Source: CADCTM01 sp049671305
GTDB lineage: Bacteria > Cyanobacteriota > Cyanobacteriia > Cyanobacteriales > Coleofasciculaceae
NCBI GenBank assembly: GCA_049671305.1
Contig: JBATUR010000065.1
Coordinates: 1-64,000, forward strand
Reading direction: 5' to 3'
Length of the DNA: 64,000 nucleotides
Shown: positions 18,231 through 25,461 of the stretch, in pieces
How positions within the stretch are numbered: the first letter of the stretch is position 1
Layout: the number at the start of each line of letters is the position of its first letter
Position numbers and translations under genes: made by a program
The notes under the pieces: model-generated
What the model saw: only the letters and a program-made list of their open reading frames with translations
Database searches by the model: none
What the model was told of the DNA's origin: nothing

Positions 18231-18365
18231 CTAAGTTGAGTGGTAGTTAGTATACTTTATTGCGTTTAGCTCATAATTAAATGACTTTGCGTATGCTTCG
18301 CGAATCTGATGGATCTCTTCGACAATTTCATCTTTCCACATGACCTAATCTCCCATCAGGATGAG
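18231..18365 (-). pseudogene. Truncated second copy of the PIN-partner antitoxin
   Basis: From ATG 18341 the minus strand reads MWKDEIVEEIHQIREAYAKS and then FNYELNAI. About 28 residues are closely similar to the intact antitoxin at 17640; the frame then diverges and stops at 18231 after 36 residues. Just upstream, codons for LMGD plus a stop (18359-18345) match the LMGE end of the intact PIN toxin. This is therefore the scar of a second toxin-antitoxin copy from which nearly all of the toxin and the second half of the antitoxin have been lost. The new 3' end runs into the GTTAGGC core at 18228-18222. Confidence 0.65.
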
Positions 18366-18430
18366 CTGGCAGAAACTTGATCTTGGACATAACAGACAAG
18401 TTGGATACACTGCCCAACTGGAAGGTTAAA

Positions 18431-18518
18431 GACTAACGTTCCAGTTGAACGGCAGCAGATCGACCATAGCGATCAACGAAAAGACTCTCAACTGTCCGCT
18501 CCAACCGGGTTGTTAGCT
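18431..18518 (-). repeat. Second attC-like inverted repeat, beside the HEPN gene stop
   Basis: On the minus strand it runs from AGCTAACAACC (18518) through GGTTGGAGCGGAC to GTTCAACTGGAACG and GTTAGTC (18437-18431). The layout and the GGAGCGGAC box resemble attC-like sites I know from other cyanobacterial genomes, but both outer cores have one mismatch to RYYYAAC/GTTRRRY. It begins 18 bp after the stop of the HEPN-like gene, the usual position for a cassette attC site. No integrase is in the window. Confidence 0.3.
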
Positions 18519-18535
18519 GGCTGGCAACAACCGAA

Positions 18536-19453
18536 TTACTGATCATCAATCCAATCACTGCACAGTTCACAAAACGAATCAGCTTCATTATCTACTGACT
18601 TTACCCAATCAGGATAGCTAGAAAGATCCATCTCCTTTTCCCACTCTCGCAGAAAGGAAACGTATGGCTCACCACATTTGAGGCAGTAATGCACAGTATA
18701 TTCTGCTATGCAGTTAAAACAGTGCGCCACTCTAGGATGTTTTGCTGTCGGGTCGGGCACAGCAATTGCTTCCTCATCACACATTTCACAATTGAAGTAG
18801 TGATAATCAATCCATTTTTCTTGTGGATCTAAAATTGGTATGCCTTCTGTTGTCATATGCTGAATGTAGAACAGATAAGCCATTGACAGAGTTCGATAAG
18901 TGCTTTGACTTTCTAAATCATCAATCTCTACTCCATTTTCAGCAAGTTCCTCTTCACGAGTTTCGTCAAGCTTGTCTAGTTCAGCCTTAAGACTTAAGCC
19001 TAATTCTTCAGCCACAAAGTTATCCAGGAAAACAAAAGCAGCAGCTAAAAAATCTTTAACTTCATCTGGATTGAGAGCAACTTCTTTATGTTCGATTGAA
19101 TTTCTGGCTTTTCGTAAAGCATCCAACGCTCCACCTAGCTTGTATTTTCCCGATTCCTGTCGTTCTGCGTGCTGGAACAGTCGTATCTTGGCTTCTTTAA
19201 CTAAAAGATTGATCGCTTCATCAGCCCCTACTGTATTGCCATTTCTCCGATAGATTAATGACTCATCATGTTTCGCAAGTCTTGCTTTTAGAAAAAGTTC
19301 AACGGCGTGAAAAACGTGCAAAATCACATATTTCCAATCTGTATTTCTCCTGCCATGAAGGTGATGTTCTACACCATGAACAAGAGAATCCATTGCGTTC
19401 TCTTCAAGCTTTACAATTAATTTCTGCTGGGTTGAAGTCCTCTCGTTTATCAT
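18536..19453 (-). CDS. HEPN-like protein with four CxxC zinc motifs
   Basis: 305 residues from the preferred ATG (MINERT); an upstream in-frame ATG at 19567 would add 38 residues without family character. Residues ~20-150 look like a HEPN helical domain (VFHAVELFLKARLAKHD, then RKARNSIEHKEVALNPDEV). RNSIEH at about 117-122 fits the catalytic RX4-6H motif of HEPN ribonucleases. A charged linker follows. The C-terminal third has four CxxC pairs (CEMC, CFNC, CLKC, CELC), probably two zinc ribbons. HEPN proteins act in toxin-antitoxin and antiviral RNA cleavage. Its place beside a PIN toxin pair fits such a role, but no partner gene is adjacent and the function is inferred. Confidence 0.55.
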   Translation of the reverse strand: MINERTSTQQKLIVKLEENAMDSLVHGVEHHLHGRRNTDWKYVILHVFHAVELFLKARLAKHDESLIYRRNGNTVGADEAINLLVKEAKIRLFQHAERQESGKYKLGGALDALRKARNSIEHKEVALNPDEVKDFLAAAFVFLDNFVAEELGLSLKAELDKLDETREEELAENGVEIDDLESQSTYRTLSMAYLFYIQHMTTEGIPILDPQEKWIDYHYFNCEMCDEEAIAVPDPTAKHPRVAHCFNCIAEYTVHYCLKCGEPYVSFLREWEKEMDLSSYPDWVKSVDNEADSFCELCSDWIDDQ

Positions 19454-19590
19454 TTCTATTTCGCGGCTGCCTGAGATTACTGACTCATCCCAGTTTAACG
19501 AGTTACTCAAATCACCTAGCTCGCAACCAACAGATAATCTTGATATACCGTCACAACCCACAACCAAAGCCAGCTAACTATATTCTTAGA

Positions 19591-19722
19591 CCGAAATTTT
19601 CCGTCTAGCCAACCAATACGTCACAAAAAGCCGAAACTTTCCGTATATTCACCCTATAGAAAACAATATCAGGAAACTTTCCCTATATTCTCCGAAGATA
19701 GCCAGAAAATTTCCCGATAATA
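19591..19722. repeat. Array of four degenerate GAAA-N-TTTCC palindromic sites
   Basis: CCGAAATTTTCCGTCTA (19591), CCGAAACTTTCCGTATA (19631), AGGAAACTTTCCCTATA (19671) and AGAAAATTTCCCGATAA (about 19704) are related. The third contains the perfect palindrome GGAAACTTTCC. GAAA starts are 40, 40 and 32 bp apart. The array lies 140-270 bp upstream of the HEPN-like gene. It could be a set of regulator sites, iteron-like repeats or a decayed repeat array. Confidence 0.5.
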
Positions 19723-20041
19723 TACTAGCTAATCAGACTATATTTGAAGCTTTCTGAATATCATTTTCTGGAACAACGTCCCAAAAAACTCCTTGAACAA
19801 GTTAGCGATATCATTAGTTGAAAGACTCATTTTCTCAGCATCTACTTGATAGATGTTACTTAACGATTCTCCGTTGTGTGTTCTAGGGTAGAAGGTTAAC
19901 TTTTGCCGTAGTACTTATTAATTTCCACAAAAATAATCGGTAGGATTACCAAATGCTCACTTTAAGGAGAGATGGAAAACCTTACCGATTACTGCTAGTT
20001 TTAGTGAAGTGTTTCAGTTAGTGATGTTTATTCCTAATACT
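19723..20041. other. Intergenic region, nothing recognised
   Basis: About 320 AT-rich bases between the palindromic array and the sulfur-carrier gene. No open frame, RNA gene or strong terminator hairpin was seen. Confidence 0.35.
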
Positions 20042-20317
20042 TCAACCACCAGCAACAGCAGGTACAATACTCACTTCATCACCATCTTGGAGTGCTGTAC
20101 TTGTGCCTTCTAAAAAGCGAATGTCTTCACTGTTAACGTAGAAGTTCAAAAAGCGGCGGGGCTTACCCTGCTCATCACACAAACGTGCTTTAATTCCAGG
20201 ACAGTTAGTTTCCATCGAATCAAGTAATTCAGCAATACTACTGCCTGAACACTCAATTGTTGCTTGCTCGTTGGTAAATTTTTGTAAGGCGGTAGGAATC
20301 AGAATTTTGATAGCCAT
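20042..20317 (-). CDS. MoaD/ThiS-family sulfur carrier
   Basis: A 91-residue ubiquitin-like protein ending in Gly-Gly (VSIVPAVAGG), the C-terminus that is adenylated and thiocarboxylated in sulfur carriers. Internal landmarks are SIAELLDSMETNCPGIKARL and GDEVSIVPA. It lies 87 bp downstream of threonine synthase on the same strand. A second family member at 23670 also ends in Gly-Gly, so at least two pathways are served. Molybdopterin, thiamine and amino-acid sulfur pathways all use such carriers; sequence alone does not decide which. The pairing with thrC suggests a link to amino-acid metabolism. Confidence 0.85.
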   Translation of the reverse strand: MAIKILIPTALQKFTNEQATIECSGSSIAELLDSMETNCPGIKARLCDEQGKPRRFLNFYVNSEDIRFLEGTSTALQDGDEVSIVPAVAGG

Positions 20318-20403
20318 AAATTAGTTTTCTTTGTTAGTTGGTAGTTGGCAGTCATTACATTGAGGAGTATCACCTGAGAACAGCTCCTTTATACAATCAA
20401 AAC

Positions 20404-21708
20404 CTAAATTGAGACTTGTTGCCATTCCAGGCGCTCAAGTGTATGAGAGCGCTCTAATGCCCGCTCAAAACTATCCAACTTTGGCTCAATCGTCAATGGT
20501 TCACCAATATAACCTTGGATGGCTTCTTGTGTCTTCAAACCATTGCCTGTGATGTAAACAACGGTTGTTTCATCTGGGTTGATTTTGCCAGCTTCTACCA
20601 ATTTCTTCAAGACGGCAATAGTCGTACCGCCTGCGGTTTCGGTGAAAATGCCTTCGGTTTCTGCTAGCAGCTTCATGCCTTCGATAATTTCGGCGTCGGT
20701 GACTGATTCAATGTTGCCGTTGGTTTGGCGAGCGACATCAAGGGCATAAACTGCATCTGCTGGGTTGCCAATTGCGATCGATTTGGCAATAGTATTGGGC
20801 TTAACAGGTGTCACAAAGTCGCGGTTTTCTCGGAAAGCTTGAGCTATTGGTGAGCAACCTTCTGCCTGGGCGCCACTAAAGCGGACTGCTTTCTCTTCAA
20901 CTAGCCCAACTTTGATGAATTCTTGGAAGCCTTTGTAAATTTTGGTGAACAGGGAGCCAGAGGCTAAAGGCGCAACAACGTGATCTGGTAGCTGCCAACC
21001 TAATTGCTCGGCAACTTCAAAGCCCAAGGTTTTGGAACCTTCTGAGTAGTAAGGGCGTAAATTGATGTTGACAAATCCCCAACCTTGTGTATTGGCTACT
21101 TCGCAGCAGAGGCGGTTTACTTGATCGTAGTTGCCTTTAACTGCCATGACGGTTGGGTTATAAACCAATGTACCAAGGATTTTACCGGCTTCTAGGTCGG
21201 CAGGGATGAAGACGCAACAATCAAGACCGGCATAAGCTGCGATCGCTGCTGTAGAATTTGCCAAGTTACCTGTACTAGCACAAGATACTGTGGAGAAGCC
21301 TAATTCTTGCGCTCTCGTTAAGGCAACAGATACCACTCTGTCTTTAAAACTGAGGGTAGGCATATTCACCGCATCGTTTTTGATGTAGAGATTTTTCAAA
21401 CCCAGGCGACGCGCTAACCGATTTGATTTCACCAAGGGTGTCATACCTGTGCCAACATCGATAGGATTATCTGTGGCAACGGGTAAGAAGGCACGATAAC
21501 GCCAAATTGAATTTGGTCCTGCTTGGATACTTTCACGAGTTACTTGGCGGCGCAAAGCTTCGTAGTCATACTTTACTTCCAATGGACCAAAACACTGTTC
21601 GCAAACGTGCTTTGCTTCAAGTTTGTACTCTTCACCGCATTCTTTGCACTTCAAGGCTGTAAATGTGGCAGTGGTTTGCGTTGTTTGGGACTGGGTTGCC
21701 TGGGTCAT
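20404..21708 (-). CDS. thrC: Threonine synthase
   Basis: This PLP enzyme converts O-phosphohomoserine to threonine. The N-terminus has a zinc-ribbon-like CKECGEEYKLEAKHVCEQC (about residues 18-36), typical of one threonine synthase class. The PLP lysine is in LSFKDRVVSVALTRAQ. Further landmarks are STGNLANSTAAIAAYAG and, near the C-terminus, TETAGGTTIAVLKKL. ATG 21708 (MTQATQSQT) is preferred; an upstream in-frame start at 21774 adds 22 residues rich in hydrophobics without family similarity. 434 residues is normal. A sulfur-carrier gene follows on the same strand. Confidence 0.92.
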   Translation of the reverse strand: MTQATQSQTTQTTATFTALKCKECGEEYKLEAKHVCEQCFGPLEVKYDYEALRRQVTRESIQAGPNSIWRYRAFLPVATDNPIDVGTGMTPLVKSNRLARRLGLKNLYIKNDAVNMPTLSFKDRVVSVALTRAQELGFSTVSCASTGNLANSTAAIAAYAGLDCCVFIPADLEAGKILGTLVYNPTVMAVKGNYDQVNRLCCEVANTQGWGFVNINLRPYYSEGSKTLGFEVAEQLGWQLPDHVVAPLASGSLFTKIYKGFQEFIKVGLVEEKAVRFSGAQAEGCSPIAQAFRENRDFVTPVKPNTIAKSIAIGNPADAVYALDVARQTNGNIESVTDAEIIEGMKLLAETEGIFTETAGGTTIAVLKKLVEAGKINPDETTVVYITGNGLKTQEAIQGYIGEPLTIEPKLDSFERALERSHTLERLEWQQVSI

Positions 21709-21845
21709 TGGGAATAAACTCTCTACTTCCTTCACTAGCGGAATGATAGTAACACGCACGTCAAGAGCAGTCAAACATACCCGACTGTTTTTGTCGGGTA
21801 TGCTTGAAAAAGAGTAATTGCTGAGTTGATTTATGCCTCAACTAT

Positions 21846-22325
21846 TTACAAAGCCTTTAGCCTAAAAGGTCGCAACCGCAAGGCTTGCGTGGCAGTTGGT
21901 GCTGGAATATTACGTTCCAGGTGAGCTGGTGAGGGATGGGTTAATCTGGTTAAAAAACCATCTTTAATTAGGCGCTGGTGAACTTCTGCCCAACCTGGAA
22001 GACTAGTTTCTGCTTGTCGCCAGTGGACAACCGAAGCTTGATCACACCAGTCTTGAAGTTTTGGCATAACGCTGCGATGTGCGCCAGAATTGCGAAATAT
22101 TTTCATTGCTGCTTGCTCATCCCAAGCAGTCATCGTCCAAAATGTTTGCTGGCTATCTTGAAGAATTTTGCCACTGAGAAAGCCAGGGGTGTTAATGGTT
22201 TGCCAGATGATTAAGAAGTTGTTCCATATAAACACTGGCAGATATAGAGGTGATTTTAAACGCAGGCGTGTGACGGAAATAAACACCTGTGAAGGATTTT
22301 CGGTTTGTCTGTCGATGCTAGACAT
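21846..22325 (-). CDS. Antibiotic-biosynthesis-monooxygenase-like (dimeric alpha/beta barrel) protein
   Basis: About 159 residues. FISVTRLRLKSPLYLPVF, then TPGFLSGKILQDSQQTFWTMTAWDEQAAM and FRNSGAHRSVMPKLQDW resemble the ferredoxin-like ABM/DUF3291 fold, where a heme-degrading or oxygenase-type small enzyme is one possibility. The central W-T-x-x-A-W-D segment is the best-conserved feature. ATG 22325 is chosen because AGAGGA lies seven bases upstream; an ATG two codons earlier is too close to that site. It is a single gene with no informative neighbours, and the exact function is not predictable. Confidence 0.55.
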   Translation of the reverse strand: MSSIDRQTENPSQVFISVTRLRLKSPLYLPVFIWNNFLIIWQTINTPGFLSGKILQDSQQTFWTMTAWDEQAAMKIFRNSGAHRSVMPKLQDWCDQASVVHWRQAETSLPGWAEVHQRLIKDGFLTRLTHPSPAHLERNIPAPTATQALRLRPFRLKAL

Positions 22326-22498
22326 GATCATGTCCTCTAATTGAAGTTCGAGTAGTGGGCAAGAGTCGTCATCTCTTACTCAATTAGTTTAATATTAGCA
22401 TCGGCTTTATTCAATTAATTGCATATTAAGGAGTCGTGGCAGGCACTCACCTAATTCTTGGTTGCGGCAAGCACCACGGCTTTTCAGATTGCACCATC

Positions 22499-22864
22499 CT
22501 AATGTGGTAAAAACTGATTAACCGTATCGATTAATTCCTGGTGCTGGCAAACCTTAGAAAGATAAGCATCAGCACAGGGAGGATTTTCTTTAGAGAAGCT
22601 AAATTCTTTTTCTTGCCCAGAATACATAACTACAGGTGTATGTCGGGTTGTAGCATCAGCTTTAAGCTGCATACAGACTTCATAGCCATTCATCTGAGGC
22701 ATGATGATGTCAAGAATCACTAATACTGGATTGAATAATTTAACCTGCGAAAGAGCTTCCACGCCGTTACTGGCAAAAATCACATCAAGTCCTATTTTCC
22801 GCAGCAGCTTAGAAATGATCAATTGCTGTGTGGGATCGTCGTCTACTACTAGGGCTGTGCACAT
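22499..22864 (-). CDS. Stand-alone response regulator receiver (CheY-like)
   Basis: A 121-residue receiver domain with no output domain. Landmarks are the acidic pocket VVDDDPT (about 6-12), the phospho-acceptor Asp in LVILDIIMPQMNG (about residue 55), a Ser in the switch position (VVMYSGQ) and the conserved Lys in AYLSKVC. ATG 22864 has AGAGGA nine bases upstream; the in-frame start at 22915 adds 17 unconserved residues. Such single-domain regulators pass phosphate in chemotaxis or phosphorelay pathways. No histidine kinase is nearby. Confidence 0.85.
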   Translation of the reverse strand: MCTALVVDDDPTQQLIISKLLRKIGLDVIFASNGVEALSQVKLFNPVLVILDIIMPQMNGYEVCMQLKADATTRHTPVVMYSGQEKEFSFSKENPPCADAYLSKVCQHQELIDTVNQFLPH

Positions 22865-23454
22865 ATAGTAATTTCCTCTAATACCTCTATCACTTAGTCT
22901 GTGTGATCTGACCACGTGTTACCGTGAAATCTCGATAAAGTGCTGTGAAGATTCTGCAAAGTGCAGAGAAGTTAATTTTTGCTGTCAGTCTACTGCTGAT
23001 TACTATCTCGCGAATCTTTTTCTTTAGTGGTGACTTAATCTGCTTAACATTTGTGAACCTCACAGGCATTTTTGGTGATCCAATAACATAAAGGCAGTGA
23101 GGTAATGCTTCTGTTTCAAGTGATCTGGATTACTTTTAGTCGCCGCAAATAATCAGTAACAAAACGTCTATTTGTCAACTAACAATAGTTGGATAAAAAA
23201 TCAGTATTTTAAATAGGTAATAGTTGATGATCCGCTGTATAGTTATTGGCTTAATGTGTTCGGTGCTATTAGTTAAAAATAGGGTTTTGCCATAGTAAAA
23301 GCCCCAGCACGTACTCTTGCGCTGGGGCAAACAATCCTTTTTTGCTCATGTTTGGTCCTATCACTAGCAACGATATCATTACCTCAAGTCACTTTTAGTC
23401 TGCTAGGAGAGAGACATTCTGTTAAGAAAAGTTGTGTTAATTAATACAAATGTC
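22865..23454. other. Intergenic region with one strong hairpin
   Basis: About 590 bp without a supported gene. The only clear structure is the GCCCCAGC/GCTGGGGC hairpin at 23301-23328, listed separately. A weak CTGCA/TGCAG repeat is near 22956. The region could hold an unannotated small RNA ending at the hairpin, but no promoter was recognised. Confidence 0.35.
23301..23328. terminator. Hairpin, possible terminator
   Basis: GCCCCAGC (23301-23308) and GCTGGGGC (23321-23328) form an 8-bp stem with a 12-base loop. On the plus strand a run of seven T follows after about 10 bases; on the minus strand TTTT follows directly. No gene ends here, so a small RNA or a long untranslated region may be terminated. 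Confidence 0.4.
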
Positions 23455-23625
23455 ATGAGAAAAATCTACTTGACAATCATTAAAATTTTAGGTGTTGTCG
23501 CCTTATCGATGCTTGTAGTTGCAGGAATTCTCTATTTGGGAGGTAACCACACAAATGCTGGAATTGCTATGGGAATTTGTTTCAGTGTGTCGGGAGTTGT
23601 GTTGATGATGTATAGCTTCCGTTAG
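23455..23625 (+). CDS. Small membrane protein of unknown function
   Basis: 56 residues from ATG 23455; an in-frame GTG at 23434 would add seven. Two hydrophobic segments (IKILGVVALSMLVVAGILYLG and GIAMGICFSVSGVVLMMYSF) are joined by a short NHTNAG turn, suggesting a hairpin of two membrane helices. No good ribosome binding site is visible directly upstream, so its reality is moderately uncertain. I do not recognise a family. Confidence 0.4.
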   Translation: MRKIYLTIIKILGVVALSMLVVAGILYLGGNHTNAGIAMGICFSVSGVVLMMYSFR

Positions 23626-23669
23626 CAGGAATAAATACTATGAGGAATTGCTTTAAGCTTATTTAAAGT

Positions 23670-23927
23670 TTAACCACCGCTAACAGGGGGAATCAGCACA
23701 ACTTCATCCCCATTTTGGAGGATATTTTCTGGCTCAACAAATTGCAGATTAACACCAAAGCGTGTGAGATTACGCCATTGGTTAAGTTGAGGATGTTCAC
23801 TAATTAGTTGATCCAAAATAGCGGAGACTGTTGTTTGTGGAGGAACTTTTAAAATTAGTTCAGGTACGCCATAGGCTTCTTGATAAGCTGCGAATAGTTT
23901 GACGGTAATGGTGATGGCATCAGACAT
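23670..23927 (-). CDS. moaD: MoaD/ThiS-family sulfur carrier (probable molybdopterin synthase small subunit)
   Basis: 85 residues from MSDAITITVKLFAAYQEAYG, ending GDEVVLIPPVSGG with the diglycine terminus that carries the thiocarboxylate. The N-terminal VKLFAAYQE segment is typical of MoaD, which gives sulfur to precursor Z together with MoaE. No other molybdenum cofactor gene is in the window, so the assignment rests on sequence type. The other carrier, at 20042, is more divergent. An upstream ATG would add eight residues. Confidence 0.75.
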   Translation of the reverse strand: MSDAITITVKLFAAYQEAYGVPELILKVPPQTTVSAILDQLISEHPQLNQWRNLTRFGVNLQFVEPENILQNGDEVVLIPPVSGG

Positions 23928-24080
23928 AGAAATTGACAAAAAGCGTTGCACTCTTGATTATCACCTAGGAAGAAGCCTCAATGTTGATTGATGTGATTTA
24001 GCCGTATTTATTTCTCAAGCTGGTTTGACTTATGCAGGAAGTTTATTGATTTGATGCATTCTAACTGGGTTAAATAGTGA

Positions 24081-25337
24081 TTACCAACTTCCACCTGCAC
24101 CGCCGCCGCCACTGCTACCACCACCGAAGTCACTGCCACCACTACTGCTACTACTACTACCAATACTATTACTACTATTGCTTGAAGGTGGAGGAGGTGG
24201 AGGTAGACGGGGAATTGTTTGTTCTATTTGTGTGTAATAGTCACAACAATGGCACTCGTAAGTAATCAAGCGTTTTCCAGTACTCGATTCAGTGGGATGC
24301 TGTAAAATTTGTACTGTATGTTTTACTGTCAATTCTTGACAAGTAGGACACTCAGAAAATTGACTAAAGCGAGGCTGATAAGAAACTCGATGAAAACCTA
24401 ATCCAGTTAATTGTTGGCTACATTGCGGACATTTCCAGCCTTCAAATTTTAGACTACCGATTTGTTGTGCAACTTTTTCTGCTTTAGTTAATGTTGCTTG
24501 AACAATGCTGTCGTCTACTTTTTCCATTTTCTTTTTACAAGTAGCACAGAAGCATTTACGACTGCCACCTTTGAAACGTGATTCTCCTTCTGGTTCAATT
24601 TTAACTCGCTTATATTTATAGACAATAGTACCAATTGCTGTAATTAAACTACTAGCAGCTAACAGTCCCCAAGGGGCATTTTTATTCTGACTTGGTTCTT
24701 CTAAAATCAGAGGTTGAGTTACTCTTATTGATGTGTTGGGAATAATTGATGAAGGTATTTCTTGTATGTTGGTAGTTATTGGTAATGGTGCTGATTGATT
24801 GCTTACTATTGGCTTTTCTAGAGCAACAATCAAGGCTTGTGTTCCAGCTAAAGTGCCACCATTAAAGTCAGCTTGTTTAAATTTTGGCGTAATTTTGCTG
24901 TCGATTATATTGCTAACTTCCGCATTGGGTAAAATCGGCTCTATACCATAACCTGTTTCGATTTCTACACGACGATCGCCTTTGGATATTAAAAGTAATA
25001 TGCCATTATTTTGACCTTTTTTACCAATTTTCCAGTAATTAAATAATGTGGTTGCAAAGGCTTTAGGTGATACAGATGGTGAAGTTTCTGGTACTGTGAC
25101 TACGGCAATTTCTGCACCATTTTTTTGTTCTAATTGAGTAATAATGGAATTAATTTGAGATTCTGTTGGTGCATCAAGAATTCCTGCCATGTCTGTTACC
25201 CAAGTACCATTAATTTGTCGAGGATTGGGAATATCTTTGATATCAAGGGCTAATGCAGCGAAGGGCAGTAAGACAATTGCTACAGTAAAAGAACTAACTT
25301 TGAGCAAGTTTTTGACTGGGACTTTTAAGGTTTTCAT
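24081..25337 (-). CDS. TPM-domain membrane protein with zinc-binding Cys motifs and Gly/Ser tail
   Basis: 418 residues. A signal peptide (VSSFTVAIVLLPFAALA) is followed by a TPM domain at about 35-170 (NGTWVTDMAGILDAP, then GAEIAVVTVPETSPSVSPKAFATTLFNYWKIGKKGQNNGILLLIS). TPM domains occur in the YgcG family and in a plant thylakoid phosphatase (TLP18.3) of photosystem II repair. A second membrane segment is at about 222-242. Then come CxxC pairs (CFCATC, CPQC, CPTC, CHCC), probably zinc sites, and a Gly/Ser-rich C-terminus ending GGGGAGGSW. It is divergent from the STAND gene. Its role in this organism is unknown. Confidence 0.8.
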   Translation of the reverse strand: MKTLKVPVKNLLKVSSFTVAIVLLPFAALALDIKDIPNPRQINGTWVTDMAGILDAPTESQINSIITQLEQKNGAEIAVVTVPETSPSVSPKAFATTLFNYWKIGKKGQNNGILLLISKGDRRVEIETGYGIEPILPNAEVSNIIDSKITPKFKQADFNGGTLAGTQALIVALEKPIVSNQSAPLPITTNIQEIPSSIIPNTSIRVTQPLILEEPSQNKNAPWGLLAASSLITAIGTIVYKYKRVKIEPEGESRFKGGSRKCFCATCKKKMEKVDDSIVQATLTKAEKVAQQIGSLKFEGWKCPQCSQQLTGLGFHRVSYQPRFSQFSECPTCQELTVKHTVQILQHPTESSTGKRLITYECHCCDYYTQIEQTIPRLPPPPPPSSNSSNSIGSSSSSSGGSDFGGGSSGGGGAGGSW

Positions 25338-25461
25338 ATTCAGGTTCCTTTTTTCAGCTCTTATCTCTACAATCCTTGATAAATATAAGTATTGGTAGAT
25401 CAGCTTTGGATCAGTAAGAATTGATTAAAACTGATCTTGACAAATCAATTATTATGTGGGT

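Noticed and set aside
19258..19608. Rightward 116-residue frame opposite the HEPN-like gene
   Set aside because: The minus-strand gene has domain motifs and zinc pairs; this frame has none.
19591..19722. Possible degenerate CRISPR array
   Set aside because: Only four sites of ~17 bp, spacing 40, 40 and 32 bp, repeat identity low, no cas genes; better explained as regulator sites or iterons.
24077..24265. His/Tyr-rich 62-residue rightward frame
   Set aside because: Antisense of the Gly/Ser-rich C-terminus of the TPM protein; composition is an artefact.
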